DNA of 36,672 bases from Planctomycetota bacterium (GTDB lineage Bacteria > Planctomycetota > UBA1135 > GCA-002686595), in the NCBI GenBank assembly GCA_012959525.1, contig DUDB01000009.1, positions 2,349 to 39,020 on the forward strand, given 5' to 3'. The translations under genes and the position numbers were made by a program. This document shows positions 8,352 to 17,162 of the stretch, piece by piece. Under the pieces are notes generated by a model that did not search any database, was not told the DNA's origin, and was given only the letters and a program-made list of their open reading frames with translations. Every line of letters begins with the position of its first letter. Within the stretch, counting starts at the first letter, position 1.

Positions 8352-10286
8352 ATGCAGAGCGCCCTTTCCGCCGTTACCCCGCGCCTAGAGCCTCGGCCTC
8401 TGGACCCGCGCGATGTAGAAGCGCCCCTCACTCCTGAGGAGCAGCGCAGTATTGCGATGCAACTCGGCCCGCTTCTACTCGGCGTTGGGCTACTGGGACT
8501 GGGCAGCCTGTACGCGCTGGTGGTGCCCGATCAGGCGGACATGGCGGCCCTGATCCAGGCGGTGGCTGCGCTCGTCGTGGCGACACCCATCTTGCGTCGC
8601 GGTCTGCGGGGCTTCATGAGCCGCGAACCCGCCAACCTCACCGAACAACTCGTCAGCCTCGCCGTGCTCGCATCCATGGCCGTGGGGGAGTTTGTCACCG
8701 CCGGACTCGTGCCCCTGTTCTTGGAGCTCGGCCACCTCTTCGAGGAACGCTCCTCGCGCGGGGCCGTGGCGGCCATTGACGGCATTCGCAAGCTCTCCTC
8801 ACAACGGGCGACCCGTGTTCAGGACGGGATGGAGGAAGAGGTCGAACCCGACCAGCTCCGCAGTGGTGACGAGGTCCTCGTTCGACCCGGACAGGTCATT
8901 CCCGTGGACGGCCAGGTCCTGACGGGCTTCTCGTCCGTGGATCAGGCTCCCATCACCGGTGAGTCGGTCTATGAAGACGTCGAACCGGGCTCCAGCGTCT
9001 TTAGCGGCACCATCAACCTGGGCGGCATCCTGCGCATCCGCGCCGAGGGCGTGGGTGGGCAGTCTGTCCTGGGCCGGGTCGTGGAGACCCTGCGCAAGGT
9101 GGAGCAGTCCAAGACACCGGCCTTGCGCCTGATCGAGCGCTACGCAGGGGTCTACCTTCCGGTCGTGCTCTCCGTGGCGGGGGTGACCCTGTTTCTCACC
9201 GGCGAGCTTGGACGGGCCATCGCCGTCCTGGTCGTGTCCTGTCCGTGCGCTCTGGTTCTTGCGGGACCGGCGGCCATGATCGTCTCCATGACGGCCTCCA
9301 CCCGGCGCAGCATCCTGATCAAGAGCGCCTCATTCCTGGAGACCGTGGCGGAGGTCGACACACTGATCCTGGACAAGACAGGCACGGTCACCGCGGGAGC
9401 CCTGAGTCTGGACCGGGTCGTTCCCTCCGACGATGCGACGGAACAAGATGTCCTGCGAGCCGCAGCGGCCTGCGCCCATGGATCTCTGCACCCCGTCTCG
9501 CGGGCCATTGTCCGCGCGGCCGAAGAGGCGCAGTTGGAGTACACGCCCGCCGAAGCCAGTGAGGAGATCCCGGGCAAGGGCGTGCGGACGGCCGGCAGCG
9601 AGGCCTGCCTCCTCGGCCGCCGCCAGTGGCTGGCGGACGAAGGTGTGGCCGTTCCCGATCAGGCGCCGACCAGCGGGCCCGGAGTCTGGGTCGCAAAGGG
9701 GCAGCAGGTGCTCGGCTATCTCTCCCTCTCCGACCGCCCCCGCGCGGAGGCCCGCGCCGCCCTGGAGCAGACCCGCCAGTTGGGCATGGATCGTCTAGTT
9801 CTCCTGACGGGCGACCGCGAGGAGGTGGCCCGGGAGGTGGCCGAGGAGCTGGGCTTCGACGCTTACGTGGCCGAGGTCCTGCCCGAACAGAAGCTCGAGG
9901 TCGTGCGCGAGGAGCAGGCCGGCGGCCACAAGGTCATGATGGTGGGCGATGGTGTCAATGACGCCCTGGCCCTATCCGGCTCGGACGTCGGCGTGGCGGT
10001 GGGAGCGCGCGTAAACGAGGTGGCCTTGGGCGGTGCGGACGTGGCCCTGCTCTCAGAAGATCTGGACCGCCTGCCCATGATGATGCGCCTGGCCGAGAAG
10101 ACGCGTTCGGTCGTGGTGCAGAATGCGCTCATCGGAACGCTGTTCAGCGTGGGCATGGTGACCCTCGCTTCCCTGGGCGTGATCACTCCACTGACGGGCG
10201 CCGTGCTGCACAACGCTGGCGCGCTGTTCGTGATCGCCAACTCCAGTCGGTTGAGCGCTGGCGAGACGCCTGCTGCTCAGGCCTGA
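8352..10286 (+). CDS. P1B-type heavy-metal-translocating P-type ATPase
   Basis: The 644-residue product has all the family hallmarks: TGES actuator motif at 202-205, the transmembrane metal-binding motif Cys297-Pro-Cys299, phosphorylation motif DKTGT with Asp341, the HP dipeptide of the P1B nucleotide-binding domain (GSLHPVSR), and the hinge motif GDGVNDA at 532-538. It would pump soft or transition metal ions out of the cytoplasm at the expense of ATP. There is no N-terminal HMA or His-rich metal-binding domain, and only a short leader precedes the first hydrophobic segment near residue 38. The last membrane segments contain HNAGALFVIANSSRL; I cannot assign Cu, Zn/Cd or Co from this alone. 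Being the last gene of the SPFH operon suggests that it works with, or is stabilised by, the SPFH assembly. It converges with the TerC gene, leaving only 22 bases between stops. Confidence 0.92.
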   Translation: MQSALSAVTPRLEPRPLDPRDVEAPLTPEEQRSIAMQLGPLLLGVGLLGLGSLYALVVPDQADMAALIQAVAALVVATPILRRGLRGFMSREPANLTEQLVSLAVLASMAVGEFVTAGLVPLFLELGHLFEERSSRGAVAAIDGIRKLSSQRATRVQDGMEEEVEPDQLRSGDEVLVRPGQVIPVDGQVLTGFSSVDQAPITGESVYEDVEPGSSVFSGTINLGGILRIRAEGVGGQSVLGRVVETLRKVEQSKTPALRLIERYAGVYLPVVLSVAGVTLFLTGELGRAIAVLVVSCPCALVLAGPAAMIVSMTASTRRSILIKSASFLETVAEVDTLILDKTGTVTAGALSLDRVVPSDDATEQDVLRAAAACAHGSLHPVSRAIVRAAEEAQLEYTPAEASEEIPGKGVRTAGSEACLLGRRQWLADEGVAVPDQAPTSGPGVWVAKGQQVLGYLSLSDRPRAEARAALEQTRQLGMDRLVLLTGDREEVAREVAEELGFDAYVAEVLPEQKLEVVREEQAGGHKVMMVGDGVNDALALSGSDVGVAVGARVNEVALGGADVALLSEDLDRLPMMMRLAEKTRSVVVQNALIGTLFSVGMVTLASLGVITPLTGAVLHNAGALFVIANSSRLSAGETPAAQA

Positions 10287-10308
10287 CCCGCGCGCCCCAG
10301 GCACGTCC

Positions 10309-11073
<765 letters not shown>

Positions 11074-11100
11074 GGTCGACTCGGGGGGTGGGGGTGGGGG

Positions 11101-12429
11101 TCAGGAGGTGAAGGTCAGGGGCTGGCCAGTTGGGACGCCCACGAGTTCGTGCTGGTGATAGACGATCTGGCCACGCAGGACCGTTGTCACGGGCCAACCC
11201 GCCAAGGCCGTCCCCTCGAAGGGGCTGCGCCCGGCCCGAGAGCGTAGCCAGTCGGAGGGCAGGTCTTCGGTCACGCTGGGGTCCACCAGTGTCACGTCTC
11301 CGTCGCAACCCACGTCCAGCGCGCCCTTGTTTTCGATGCCGTACACGCGCCGCGGACCATCCACACTGAGGCGCACGATGTCCTGCGGGCTGAGCCAACC
11401 ATCGCGCACGGCCGTAAGCAGCAGCGGCAGAATGGTCTGGGTCCCAGCTATGCCCGAGGGTGAGTGCGGGTAGGGCTTGGCCTTCTCTTCGGGGGTGTGG
11501 GGCGCGTGATCGCTTCCGATGCAGGTGACCGGGCCTTCCACCAGAGCACGGCGCAGGGCGTCTTGGTGATGGACGTCGCGCACGGGCGGGTTCATCTGGG
11601 CCCAGGTGCCGTGCACCTCGTAGCACTCGGGGGCCGCCAGGAAGAGGTGATTGGGGGTCGCCTCCACGGTGACGAGATCGCCCAGGTCTCGCTCTAGGAC
11701 CATCTGCATTTCGTCGCCGGTGCTGACGTGCAGGAGGTGCACGGGCCGGCCCGTAGCCTCCACCAGGTTGAGCAGGCGGCGGGTCGCTTTGAGAGCGCAC
11801 TCCACGTCCCGCACGGTGGGATGCTCGATCACGGAGGTGCCTTCGGTGATTCCGGCGTAACGCTCCGACAGACGCGGGTTGTCCTCGGAGTGCACGGTGA
11901 CCCGGCGTTTGCCTGAGCGCAGCAGCCTTTCAAGGGTCGGGTCATCCTCAATCAGGAGGTTGCCTGTGCTGGACCCCATGAAGACCTTGATGCCCGCGCA
12001 CCCGGGAAGGCTCTCCCACTCACCGATGGCTTCGGCGTTTTCAGCCGTGCCACCCAGGAAGAAGGCGTGGTCCGCCGAGGCGCGACCCGCGGCGCGCTCG
12101 AACTTGTCCTGCAGGGCGGCGGGGTCGGTGGTGGGGGGCGTGGTGTTAGGCATCTCGCAGAAGGCCGTCACTCCACCCGCCACGCAGGCCAGGGAGCCGG
12201 AGGCCAGATCTTCCTTGTGCTCGAGGCCGGGTTCGCGGAAGTGCACCTGGGGATCGATCAGGCCCGGGAAGACCCAGTGGCCGCTGGCATCCAGCCTCGG
12301 GCAGTCGGGGGAGACTTCCAGGTCTTCGCCGATGGAGGCCACCTTTCCCTCGCGGATCAACAGATCGGCCTCCCGATCGCCGTCGCGCAGAATTAGCCGT
12401 CCGCCATGGATGAGAAGATCGTGGGTCAT
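11101..12429 (-). CDS. pyrC: Dihydroorotase (amidohydrolase superfamily)
   Basis: The 442-residue product from ATG 12429 matches the long-type dihydroorotase that cyclises carbamoyl-aspartate to dihydroorotate in pyrimidine synthesis. Visible motifs are PGLIDPQVHFREPG (55-68), the MPNT substrate loop (93-96), probable carboxylated Lys148 in GIKVFMGSST, His180 in VTVHSED, a later HVST, and the catalytic IGSDHAPHTPEEK. The first histidine of the usual HxH pair is glutamine (Q61), a variant I recall from Bacteroidetes-type dihydroorotases. The frame is open to 12513, but the chosen ATG overlaps the HIT stop as ATGA, which argues for coupled translation. Related cyclic amidohydrolases such as allantoinase or hydantoinase are possible but less likely given REPG and the DHAPH motif. 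Confidence 0.85.
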   Translation of the reverse strand: MTHDLLIHGGRLILRDGDREADLLIREGKVASIGEDLEVSPDCPRLDASGHWVFPGLIDPQVHFREPGLEHKEDLASGSLACVAGGVTAFCEMPNTTPPTTDPAALQDKFERAAGRASADHAFFLGGTAENAEAIGEWESLPGCAGIKVFMGSSTGNLLIEDDPTLERLLRSGKRRVTVHSEDNPRLSERYAGITEGTSVIEHPTVRDVECALKATRRLLNLVEATGRPVHLLHVSTGDEMQMVLERDLGDLVTVEATPNHLFLAAPECYEVHGTWAQMNPPVRDVHHQDALRRALVEGPVTCIGSDHAPHTPEEKAKPYPHSPSGIAGTQTILPLLLTAVRDGWLSPQDIVRLSVDGPRRVYGIENKGALDVGCDGDVTLVDPSVTEDLPSDWLRSRAGRSPFEGTALAGWPVTTVLRGQIVYHQHELVGVPTGQPLTFTS

Positions 12430-12851
12430 CGTGAAGGGCTCTCGTCGGTGGTCAGGGCTGTGTGCATGCGCTTGAGGATGCCCTCGGCGTCTTCGAGTTT
12501 GCCACTGTTCCATTGGATGCCCAGCCCCTGGTCACCTAACCGTGGGATGACGTGGAAGTGCACGTGGGGGACAGCCTGGTGGGCGCTCTCGCCGTTGTTC
12601 TGCAGCACGTTGTAGTGCTCGGCTCCCGTGGCGGCGAGCACGGCGCGGGCGACTCGGGGGAGTGCGCGGCCCAGGGCGGCGGCCGCTTCGTCGGAGAGCT
12701 GGTGCAGGTGCTCGCGCGCTTCCTTGGGGATCACCAGGGTGTGGCCGGGAGCCAGGGGCGCGATGTCCAGGAAGGCCAGGGTGTGATCGTCCTCGTACAC
12801 CCGGTGACAATCGATCTCACCGCTGAGGATCTTGTCGAAGATGGAAGGCAT
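12426..12851 (-). CDS. HIT family nucleotide-binding hydrolase (Hint-like)
   Basis: The 141-residue product has a complete HIT domain: SIFDKILSGEI near the N-terminus, FLDIAPLAPGHTLVIPK in the middle, and the histidine triad HVHFHVIPR with His96, His98 and His100. Enzymes of this branch hydrolyse nucleoside phosphoramidates or adenylated substrates; the physiological substrate here is unknown. The C-terminal 35 residues (after VIPR) are a little longer than in the shortest Hint proteins. The gene overlaps dihydroorotase by four bases (ATGA), so the two are probably co-translated. Confidence 0.92.
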   Translation of the reverse strand: MPSIFDKILSGEIDCHRVYEDDHTLAFLDIAPLAPGHTLVIPKEAREHLHQLSDEAAAALGRALPRVARAVLAATGAEHYNVLQNNGESAHQAVPHVHFHVIPRLGDQGLGIQWNSGKLEDAEGILKRMHTALTTDESPSR

Positions 12852-12904
12852 GCTCGGAGTCTAGGGAGTGGGGCAGGGGAGGGAAGAGAATCCTGGGGAC
12901 TGGT

Positions 12905-13861
12905 TCACTTCTCGCCCAGAGCCGCTTCAAGCGCCTGCAGATTGGCGGCCAGGATGTCGGGGAAGGTGGCACCCTGTGCACGCTGGGCCGCACTGGGGTT
13001 TTCCGCCGGGGAAAAGACCACTGAGCGCAGACCCAGACGGGACTCCAGCGACTCGCGTGTGGCGGGCAGGGCCTCGGACTCCCAGAGGATCAGGGCCGGC
13101 TTAAGCGAGCCGTTCAGGCGCTCGAGTTCAGCGAATTGCTCCTCGCTCAGGGGGGCCTCTGGATCCAGATCCAGACTGTGGACCTCCCATCCATAGCGAC
13201 GGGCCAGATAGTCGTAGGCCGGATGACTGGCGATCAGGCGTGTTCCCTGCGGAATGGCCGCAGCGAAGCGCTCGTGCAGACCATCCAGGTTGGCCTGCAG
13301 CTGGGCGAGGCCCGCCGCGAAGGCGGCAGCGTGTTCGGGGAATGCACCCGACATGGTCTCCGCGCAACGGCGCGCCTGCTCCCGGGCCAGTAGGGGATCG
13401 AGCCAGTAGTGGCCATCGGTGCCCGCATGGGAGTGATCGCCTTCGAACCCGTGGGAGTGGGTCATGCCCGTGTGCTCGATCAGGGGCTCCGTGAAGTCGG
13501 AGGCCGTGTCCACAACGCGCGAGGGGGGCAGGCTGGCGCTGGCCAACCAGCGCTCGAAACCCGCGCCGTTGGTGAGCACCAGGCTCGCCCGCTGGTAGAG
13601 GGCCAGCTCCTCGCGGGTGGGCTTGTGGAACTGGGGGTCGGCACCTTCGGGCAGTGGGCAGAGGACCTCCACCGCGTCTCCCGCGATGGCGGTGGCCATG
13701 GACTCCAGGGGAAAGAAGGTGGCCAGGACGCGCCCGTCCAATTGGATGGGTTCGGCCTCGGTGGGCCCGCCGCAGGCGCCCAAGCCGAGCATGAGCGCCA
13801 TCCCGAGCAGGGTGCCCGGAATCGCCCGGGGAGGCGTGGTTGGGGAGAACATCAGGAGCAT
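12905..13861 (-). CDS. Zinc/manganese-type ABC solute-binding lipoprotein (ZnuA-like)
   Basis: The 318-residue product starts with a lipoprotein signal ending LGLGAC, so Cys30 is probably lipidated. The rest is a cluster A-I metal-binding protein: His79 in DPQFHKPT, a His-rich loop at 130-151 (THSHGFEGDHSHAG), His151 in HYWLDP, His213 in IASHPAYDYLARRYGWE, and Glu261 in LILWESE as probable metal ligands. The His-rich loop is typical of zinc-specific members. Usual partners are ZnuB/ZnuC, but here it follows an FtsX/LolE-type permease and its ATPase, 11 bases after the permease stop. No ZnuB-like permease is in the window. The start may instead be the ATG at 13852; both leave the lipobox intact. 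Confidence 0.85.
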   Translation of the reverse strand: MLLMFSPTTPPRAIPGTLLGMALMLGLGACGGPTEAEPIQLDGRVLATFFPLESMATAIAGDAVEVLCPLPEGADPQFHKPTREELALYQRASLVLTNGAGFERWLASASLPPSRVVDTASDFTEPLIEHTGMTHSHGFEGDHSHAGTDGHYWLDPLLAREQARRCAETMSGAFPEHAAAFAAGLAQLQANLDGLHERFAAAIPQGTRLIASHPAYDYLARRYGWEVHSLDLDPEAPLSEEQFAELERLNGSLKPALILWESEALPATRESLESRLGLRSVVFSPAENPSAAQRAQGATFPDILAANLQALEAALGEK

Positions 13862-13872
13862 CGGAGAGAGAA

Positions 13873-15048
13873 TCAGAAGACGCGCACCAGATCCGGCGCG
13901 AGGGTGATCAGGAGGACCAGACCGGCTGCCGCTCCGGCGGCCGCCAGGGTGACGATGCCCGCCAGCTCAAGGGCAACCAGTTTCCAGGTGGCGGAGCGGC
14001 TGCAGCCGATGGCGTGCAACATGTCGAACTCCTCCTTGCGCAGGCGCGCCGTGAGCGAGAGCACCAGCCCGCCGAAAACCAGAGTCGACAGGAGCAGCAC
14101 CAGGGCCACCCCGTCCAGGAGGCGCTTGATCTTGAAGGCGTAGTTCAAGAGCTCGTCGACCACCTTGCGAGGCACCACCATCTGATGCACCGCTGAGCGA
14201 TTGAACTCGGCTTTCAGAATCGTCTTGTCCTTGTCGTCGGCGGGGAAGTACAGAATGGCCGTGAGGGGTAGCTCCTCGGGACTCGCGTGCAGGTGGAAGT
14301 CCCAGAGGTTCTCCTCGCTCACCTGATCGTGTTCGATCAAGGCCGGGCTGACCGACACCGAGTCTTCGCTGCGGGAGAGGATCATGTCCTCCTCCAACGC
14401 GCCCGGAGAGGTCACATCCCCGTGGCCATGCACCAGACCGCTGACCATCCAGGCCGTCTTGACGTCCACGAACACGGCGTCGTCGTCGGGGGTTGCCGTG
14501 GGGGCCAGCACACCGCAGACCGACAGGCGTGTGGCACCGGGTTGGTTGATGTCATAGAGGTTGGTGGGATCGCTGCTCAGAGCGTCCCCGGGTTCAAGCC
14601 CCAGTCGCGCTGCCACGGCCGAGCCCACGAGGGCGTCACCGATCATCATGGGCAGGCTGCCCGCTGTCGTCCTCAGACCACGCTGCTCGTAGTACTCCAG
14701 GCTCGTACCCACCAGGGTGGCCTCTCTGGCGAGGTGGCCGGTATGCAGGGGCACGGCCACCCCGCGACCGCTCTCCTGGATCTCCTCCAGAAGGCCCATG
14801 TGCACCGGCTCCAGGGCGCTCTGGCGGAAGTAGAGGGCGCCCAGGGTCAGGTCGAAGCGGTTGCCACGGGTCCCCGCCACCAGCGGGGTGGCTTCGGCCC
14901 GCGCCGAGAGATCCCGTTCATAGCGGACCATCAACTGGCGTGTGGTGGCGGGCAGCAGGAAGGCTACGGTCAGGCAGAAGGTGAGCAGCAGGCTGCGCCA
15001 GCGGTGATGGCGGGCGTGGGCTCCAGCCAGATGGACGAGGCCTCTCAT
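13873..15048 (-). CDS. FtsX/MacB/LolE-type ABC transporter permease
   Basis: The product has 391 residues from ATG 15048, which overlaps the ATPase stop as ATGA; the open frame begins 18 bases earlier. One membrane segment (about 17-38, SLLLTFCLTVAFLLPATT) is followed by a large extracytoplasmic domain of about 260 residues. The FtsX-like C-terminal part then has two hydrophobic segments flanking the cytoplasmic loop RLRKEEFDMLHAIGCSRSATWK, the coupling loop of this family. Typical FtsX/MacB permeases have three C-terminal segments; here the protein stops soon after the second, at APDLVRVF. These permeases usually do mechanotransmission or lipoprotein work rather than classical import. In this operon the role probably concerns metal or lipoprotein handling at the envelope. 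Confidence 0.82.
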   Translation of the reverse strand: MRGLVHLAGAHARHHRWRSLLLTFCLTVAFLLPATTRQLMVRYERDLSARAEATPLVAGTRGNRFDLTLGALYFRQSALEPVHMGLLEEIQESGRGVAVPLHTGHLAREATLVGTSLEYYEQRGLRTTAGSLPMMIGDALVGSAVAARLGLEPGDALSSDPTNLYDINQPGATRLSVCGVLAPTATPDDDAVFVDVKTAWMVSGLVHGHGDVTSPGALEEDMILSRSEDSVSVSPALIEHDQVSEENLWDFHLHASPEELPLTAILYFPADDKDKTILKAEFNRSAVHQMVVPRKVVDELLNYAFKIKRLLDGVALVLLLSTLVFGGLVLSLTARLRKEEFDMLHAIGCSRSATWKLVALELAGIVTLAAAGAAAGLVLLITLAPDLVRVF

Positions 15049-15725
15049 CGGGTGACCTCCATGCACTCTTCCAATTGCAGCACCCGATCGAAGCGCTCCA
15101 ACAGGCGCGTGTCATGGGTCACCACCAAGAGCGTGCTGCCGTGTCGGGCGCAGACCTCGAAGAGCAGATCCATGGCCGCGTCGGTGCGCGTGGCGTCCAG
15201 GTTGCCCGTGGGTTCGTCCGCCAGCACCAGGGGCGGTTCGGTGACCAGCGCACGGCACAGGGCCACCCGCTGTCGCTCGCCCTGGGAGAGCTGTCCAGGC
15301 TTGCGATCGAGCAGCGTCTCGATGCCCGTGGCCTCTGCCAAAGACTGAGCGCGCTCCCGTGCGTCTGCGTTCAGGTCCAGAGCCTCGGAGACCAGGTAGG
15401 GCAGCAGGATGTTGTCGAGCACGCACAGGTAATCGAGCAGCGCAAACTGCTGGAACACCATGCCGACCGTGCGGATCCGCAGGGCGCGGCGTGCCTCCTC
15501 ATCCAGGTCCGTGAGGGTCGCTCCGTTCAGCTCAATGCGGCCGCTCTCGGCGCGCAGTACTCCGGTCATCAGATGCAGCAGGGTCGTCTTTCCAGCGCCG
15601 CTACTGCCCACGCAGGCCACGCGCTCACCACGCTCCAGCAGGAACCGGGGCACGTGAGCCACGAAGCGACCCTCGGGGTAGGCGAAGCGCACGGCCTCCG
15701 CTGACAGCAGGGCCGTGTCCGTCAA
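15045..15725 (-). CDS. ABC transporter ATP-binding protein (LolD/FtsE/MacB type)
   Basis: The product is 226 residues if it starts at TTG 15725, the usual length of this family. The TTG overlaps the TGA of the upstream gene (TTGA) and is preceded by an AGGAGA ribosome binding site. The frame is open to 15926, but that would add a low-quality N-terminus inside the neighbour. Walker A is GSSGAGKT (40-47), the Q-loop lies in VGMVFQQFALLDYL, the signature is LSQGERQR, Walker B is LVLADEPTGNLD, and the switch is VVTHD. It energises the adjacent FtsX-type permease, with which it overlaps by four bases. It is the second gene of a coupled four-gene operon. Confidence 0.93.
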   Translation of the reverse strand: MTDTALLSAEAVRFAYPEGRFVAHVPRFLLERGERVACVGSSGAGKTTLLHLMTGVLRAESGRIELNGATLTDLDEEARRALRIRTVGMVFQQFALLDYLCVLDNILLPYLVSEALDLNADARERAQSLAEATGIETLLDRKPGQLSQGERQRVALCRALVTEPPLVLADEPTGNLDATRTDAAMDLLFEVCARHGSTLLVVTHDTRLLERFDRVLQLEECMEVTR

Positions 15726-17011
15726 AAGGACTCTCCTATAGGCGGTGGGTTCTCCTGGGAGTCCTGGGGCAGGATCGGACCGGCGTCCACCCTGCGGGCG
15801 GCCAGGATCTCGTGCTCGACGATTCGCCAACCCGCTGCCGTGGCGGCCACGCCGTAGCGTGCTTCGTACTGATTGGTGCGCCAATGCGAGTGATTGGAGT
15901 GGAACACCGCGCCGTCCACCTCCCACTGGCAGCGGGCGCTGAAAGTGGGGGAGCCCGTGTCGTCCTGGCCCACGCTCTCGATCAGGAGTTCCTTGAGGCG
16001 CAGATCCTGGACCTCGCTTACGGCCCCGCCCTCCTCCTGCATCACCAGCCCCTCGTGGATCTGGTTGTACAGCTCGTCGAGCAGGTCGCCGTGTACGCTG
16101 CGCGCCAGGGCGTCATACACATCGGATTGGTTGGTGAAGTCGAAGGCGCGGTAGATGTTCGTGTGCAATGGCTCGAAGACGGCCTTCGCCTGGGAGTGCG
16201 AGGGGAGGGCTTCACCGCCGTTGGAAAAGGAGAGGTCCGTGCGCACATTCCAGGCCAAGCTCGCGCCGACGAGGCACGCCGCCCCGGCTGTCAGGAGGAC
16301 GCGCGGGCGTCTGGATCGTCGAGAGGCCAACATGCTCGCCCCGGCCACGGCCAGGGCCAGGGTCAGAAGGGGCCACTGGGTCGGCTCCGTTTTGGCGAGG
16401 ACCGGAACGTCCTCGAAGTGGTCTTCGCTGGCACCCGTCAGGCCGCGCCAGATGAAGGTGGGGTCGCTCGCCTTGAGCGTGACGCGGGTGCGTACTCCGC
16501 CAGCGCTCAAGTGGGCGATGACGTCCATGGGTACGGGGTCTTCGGGCTCGGACAGAATCGGATCATCGGGAAACGCACTCCACGTGAACTTCACCTCCGA
16601 AGGCGGTGTCTCCAGCGGGAACTCCAAGGTCATGCGTAGCTTCTGCATGGCTCGGGTGCCGAAGCGTGGGAAGTGGGCCAGAAGATCGAAGTTCGGGTCG
16701 ATCACCTCGAAGCCTGCGAGCTGGGGCTGGAGCTGCAGGGAACCCGCCGCCACGGACAGGCGCTCGGACAAGAGTTCGAACAACATGTCCTCCGCCAGCT
16801 TGTGTTCTGGTCCGCGCAAGAGCATCTCGTCCTCCCGCGGGATCTCCAGAAATCCATCCACGAAGGCCAGGTTCACGACCACGTGGGCCGTGACTGACTC
16901 TCCCTCCACCCAAAGACGCAGGTCCACGTCGGGCCCGTCGAGGGGGTGGGGGTTGGTTGCGGTTAGGCCCAGCATGCAGGTGCCGACCAGGAGGGACCAG
17001 GGGAAGCCCAT
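15722..17011 (-). CDS. Exported, membrane-anchored protein of unknown function, first gene of the ABC operon
   Basis: The 429-residue product opens with a signal peptide (MGFPWSLLVGTCMLGLTA), after which the mature end begins NPHPLDGPDVDLRLWVEG. Residues about 20-210 form an extracytoplasmic beta-rich domain. Two hydrophobic segments follow (about 218-234 and 246-262) with the Arg-rich loop ASRRSRRPRV between them. The C-terminal domain (about 265-420) is again extracytoplasmic and contains FHSNHSHWRTNQYEARYGV, with three histidines that could bind metal and a pattern resembling a small cone-shaped (NTF2-like) domain. I do not recognise a named family. Its coupling to the ATPase gene (TTGA overlap) and the ZnuA-like lipoprotein downstream suggest that it is part of the same transporter, perhaps in metal binding. 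Confidence 0.8.
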   Translation of the reverse strand: MGFPWSLLVGTCMLGLTATNPHPLDGPDVDLRLWVEGESVTAHVVVNLAFVDGFLEIPREDEMLLRGPEHKLAEDMLFELLSERLSVAAGSLQLQPQLAGFEVIDPNFDLLAHFPRFGTRAMQKLRMTLEFPLETPPSEVKFTWSAFPDDPILSEPEDPVPMDVIAHLSAGGVRTRVTLKASDPTFIWRGLTGASEDHFEDVPVLAKTEPTQWPLLTLALAVAGASMLASRRSRRPRVLLTAGAACLVGASLAWNVRTDLSFSNGGEALPSHSQAKAVFEPLHTNIYRAFDFTNQSDVYDALARSVHGDLLDELYNQIHEGLVMQEEGGAVSEVQDLRLKELLIESVGQDDTGSPTFSARCQWEVDGAVFHSNHSHWRTNQYEARYGVAATAAGWRIVEHEILAARRVDAGPILPQDSQENPPPIGESF

Positions 17012-17162
17012 GGGGTGCAGTCTAGCGCAGGGCTACCTTCGACACCTCCTTGCCTCCATTTCGTATGAGCCTGGGGCCTCGCGTGGGATTTCCAGTGCGG
17101 GGTTATACCTTGAGAGGGGTGGCGTTACTCTCAATCGCGCCTCCACCCCCCCCCGGTCCATC

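Noticed and set aside
12430..12513. Upstream extension of dihydroorotase
   Set aside because: It overlaps the HIT gene and has an Arg/His-rich sequence unlike the family.
15726..15926. N-terminal extension of the ABC ATPase
   Set aside because: It lies inside the upstream gene, is Arg/Gly-rich and unlike the family. The TTG at 15725 with AGGAGA upstream gives the usual length.
16155..17162. Upstream extension of the M28 peptidase frame
   Set aside because: It is antisense to the anchored-protein gene; the signal peptide begins at 17163.
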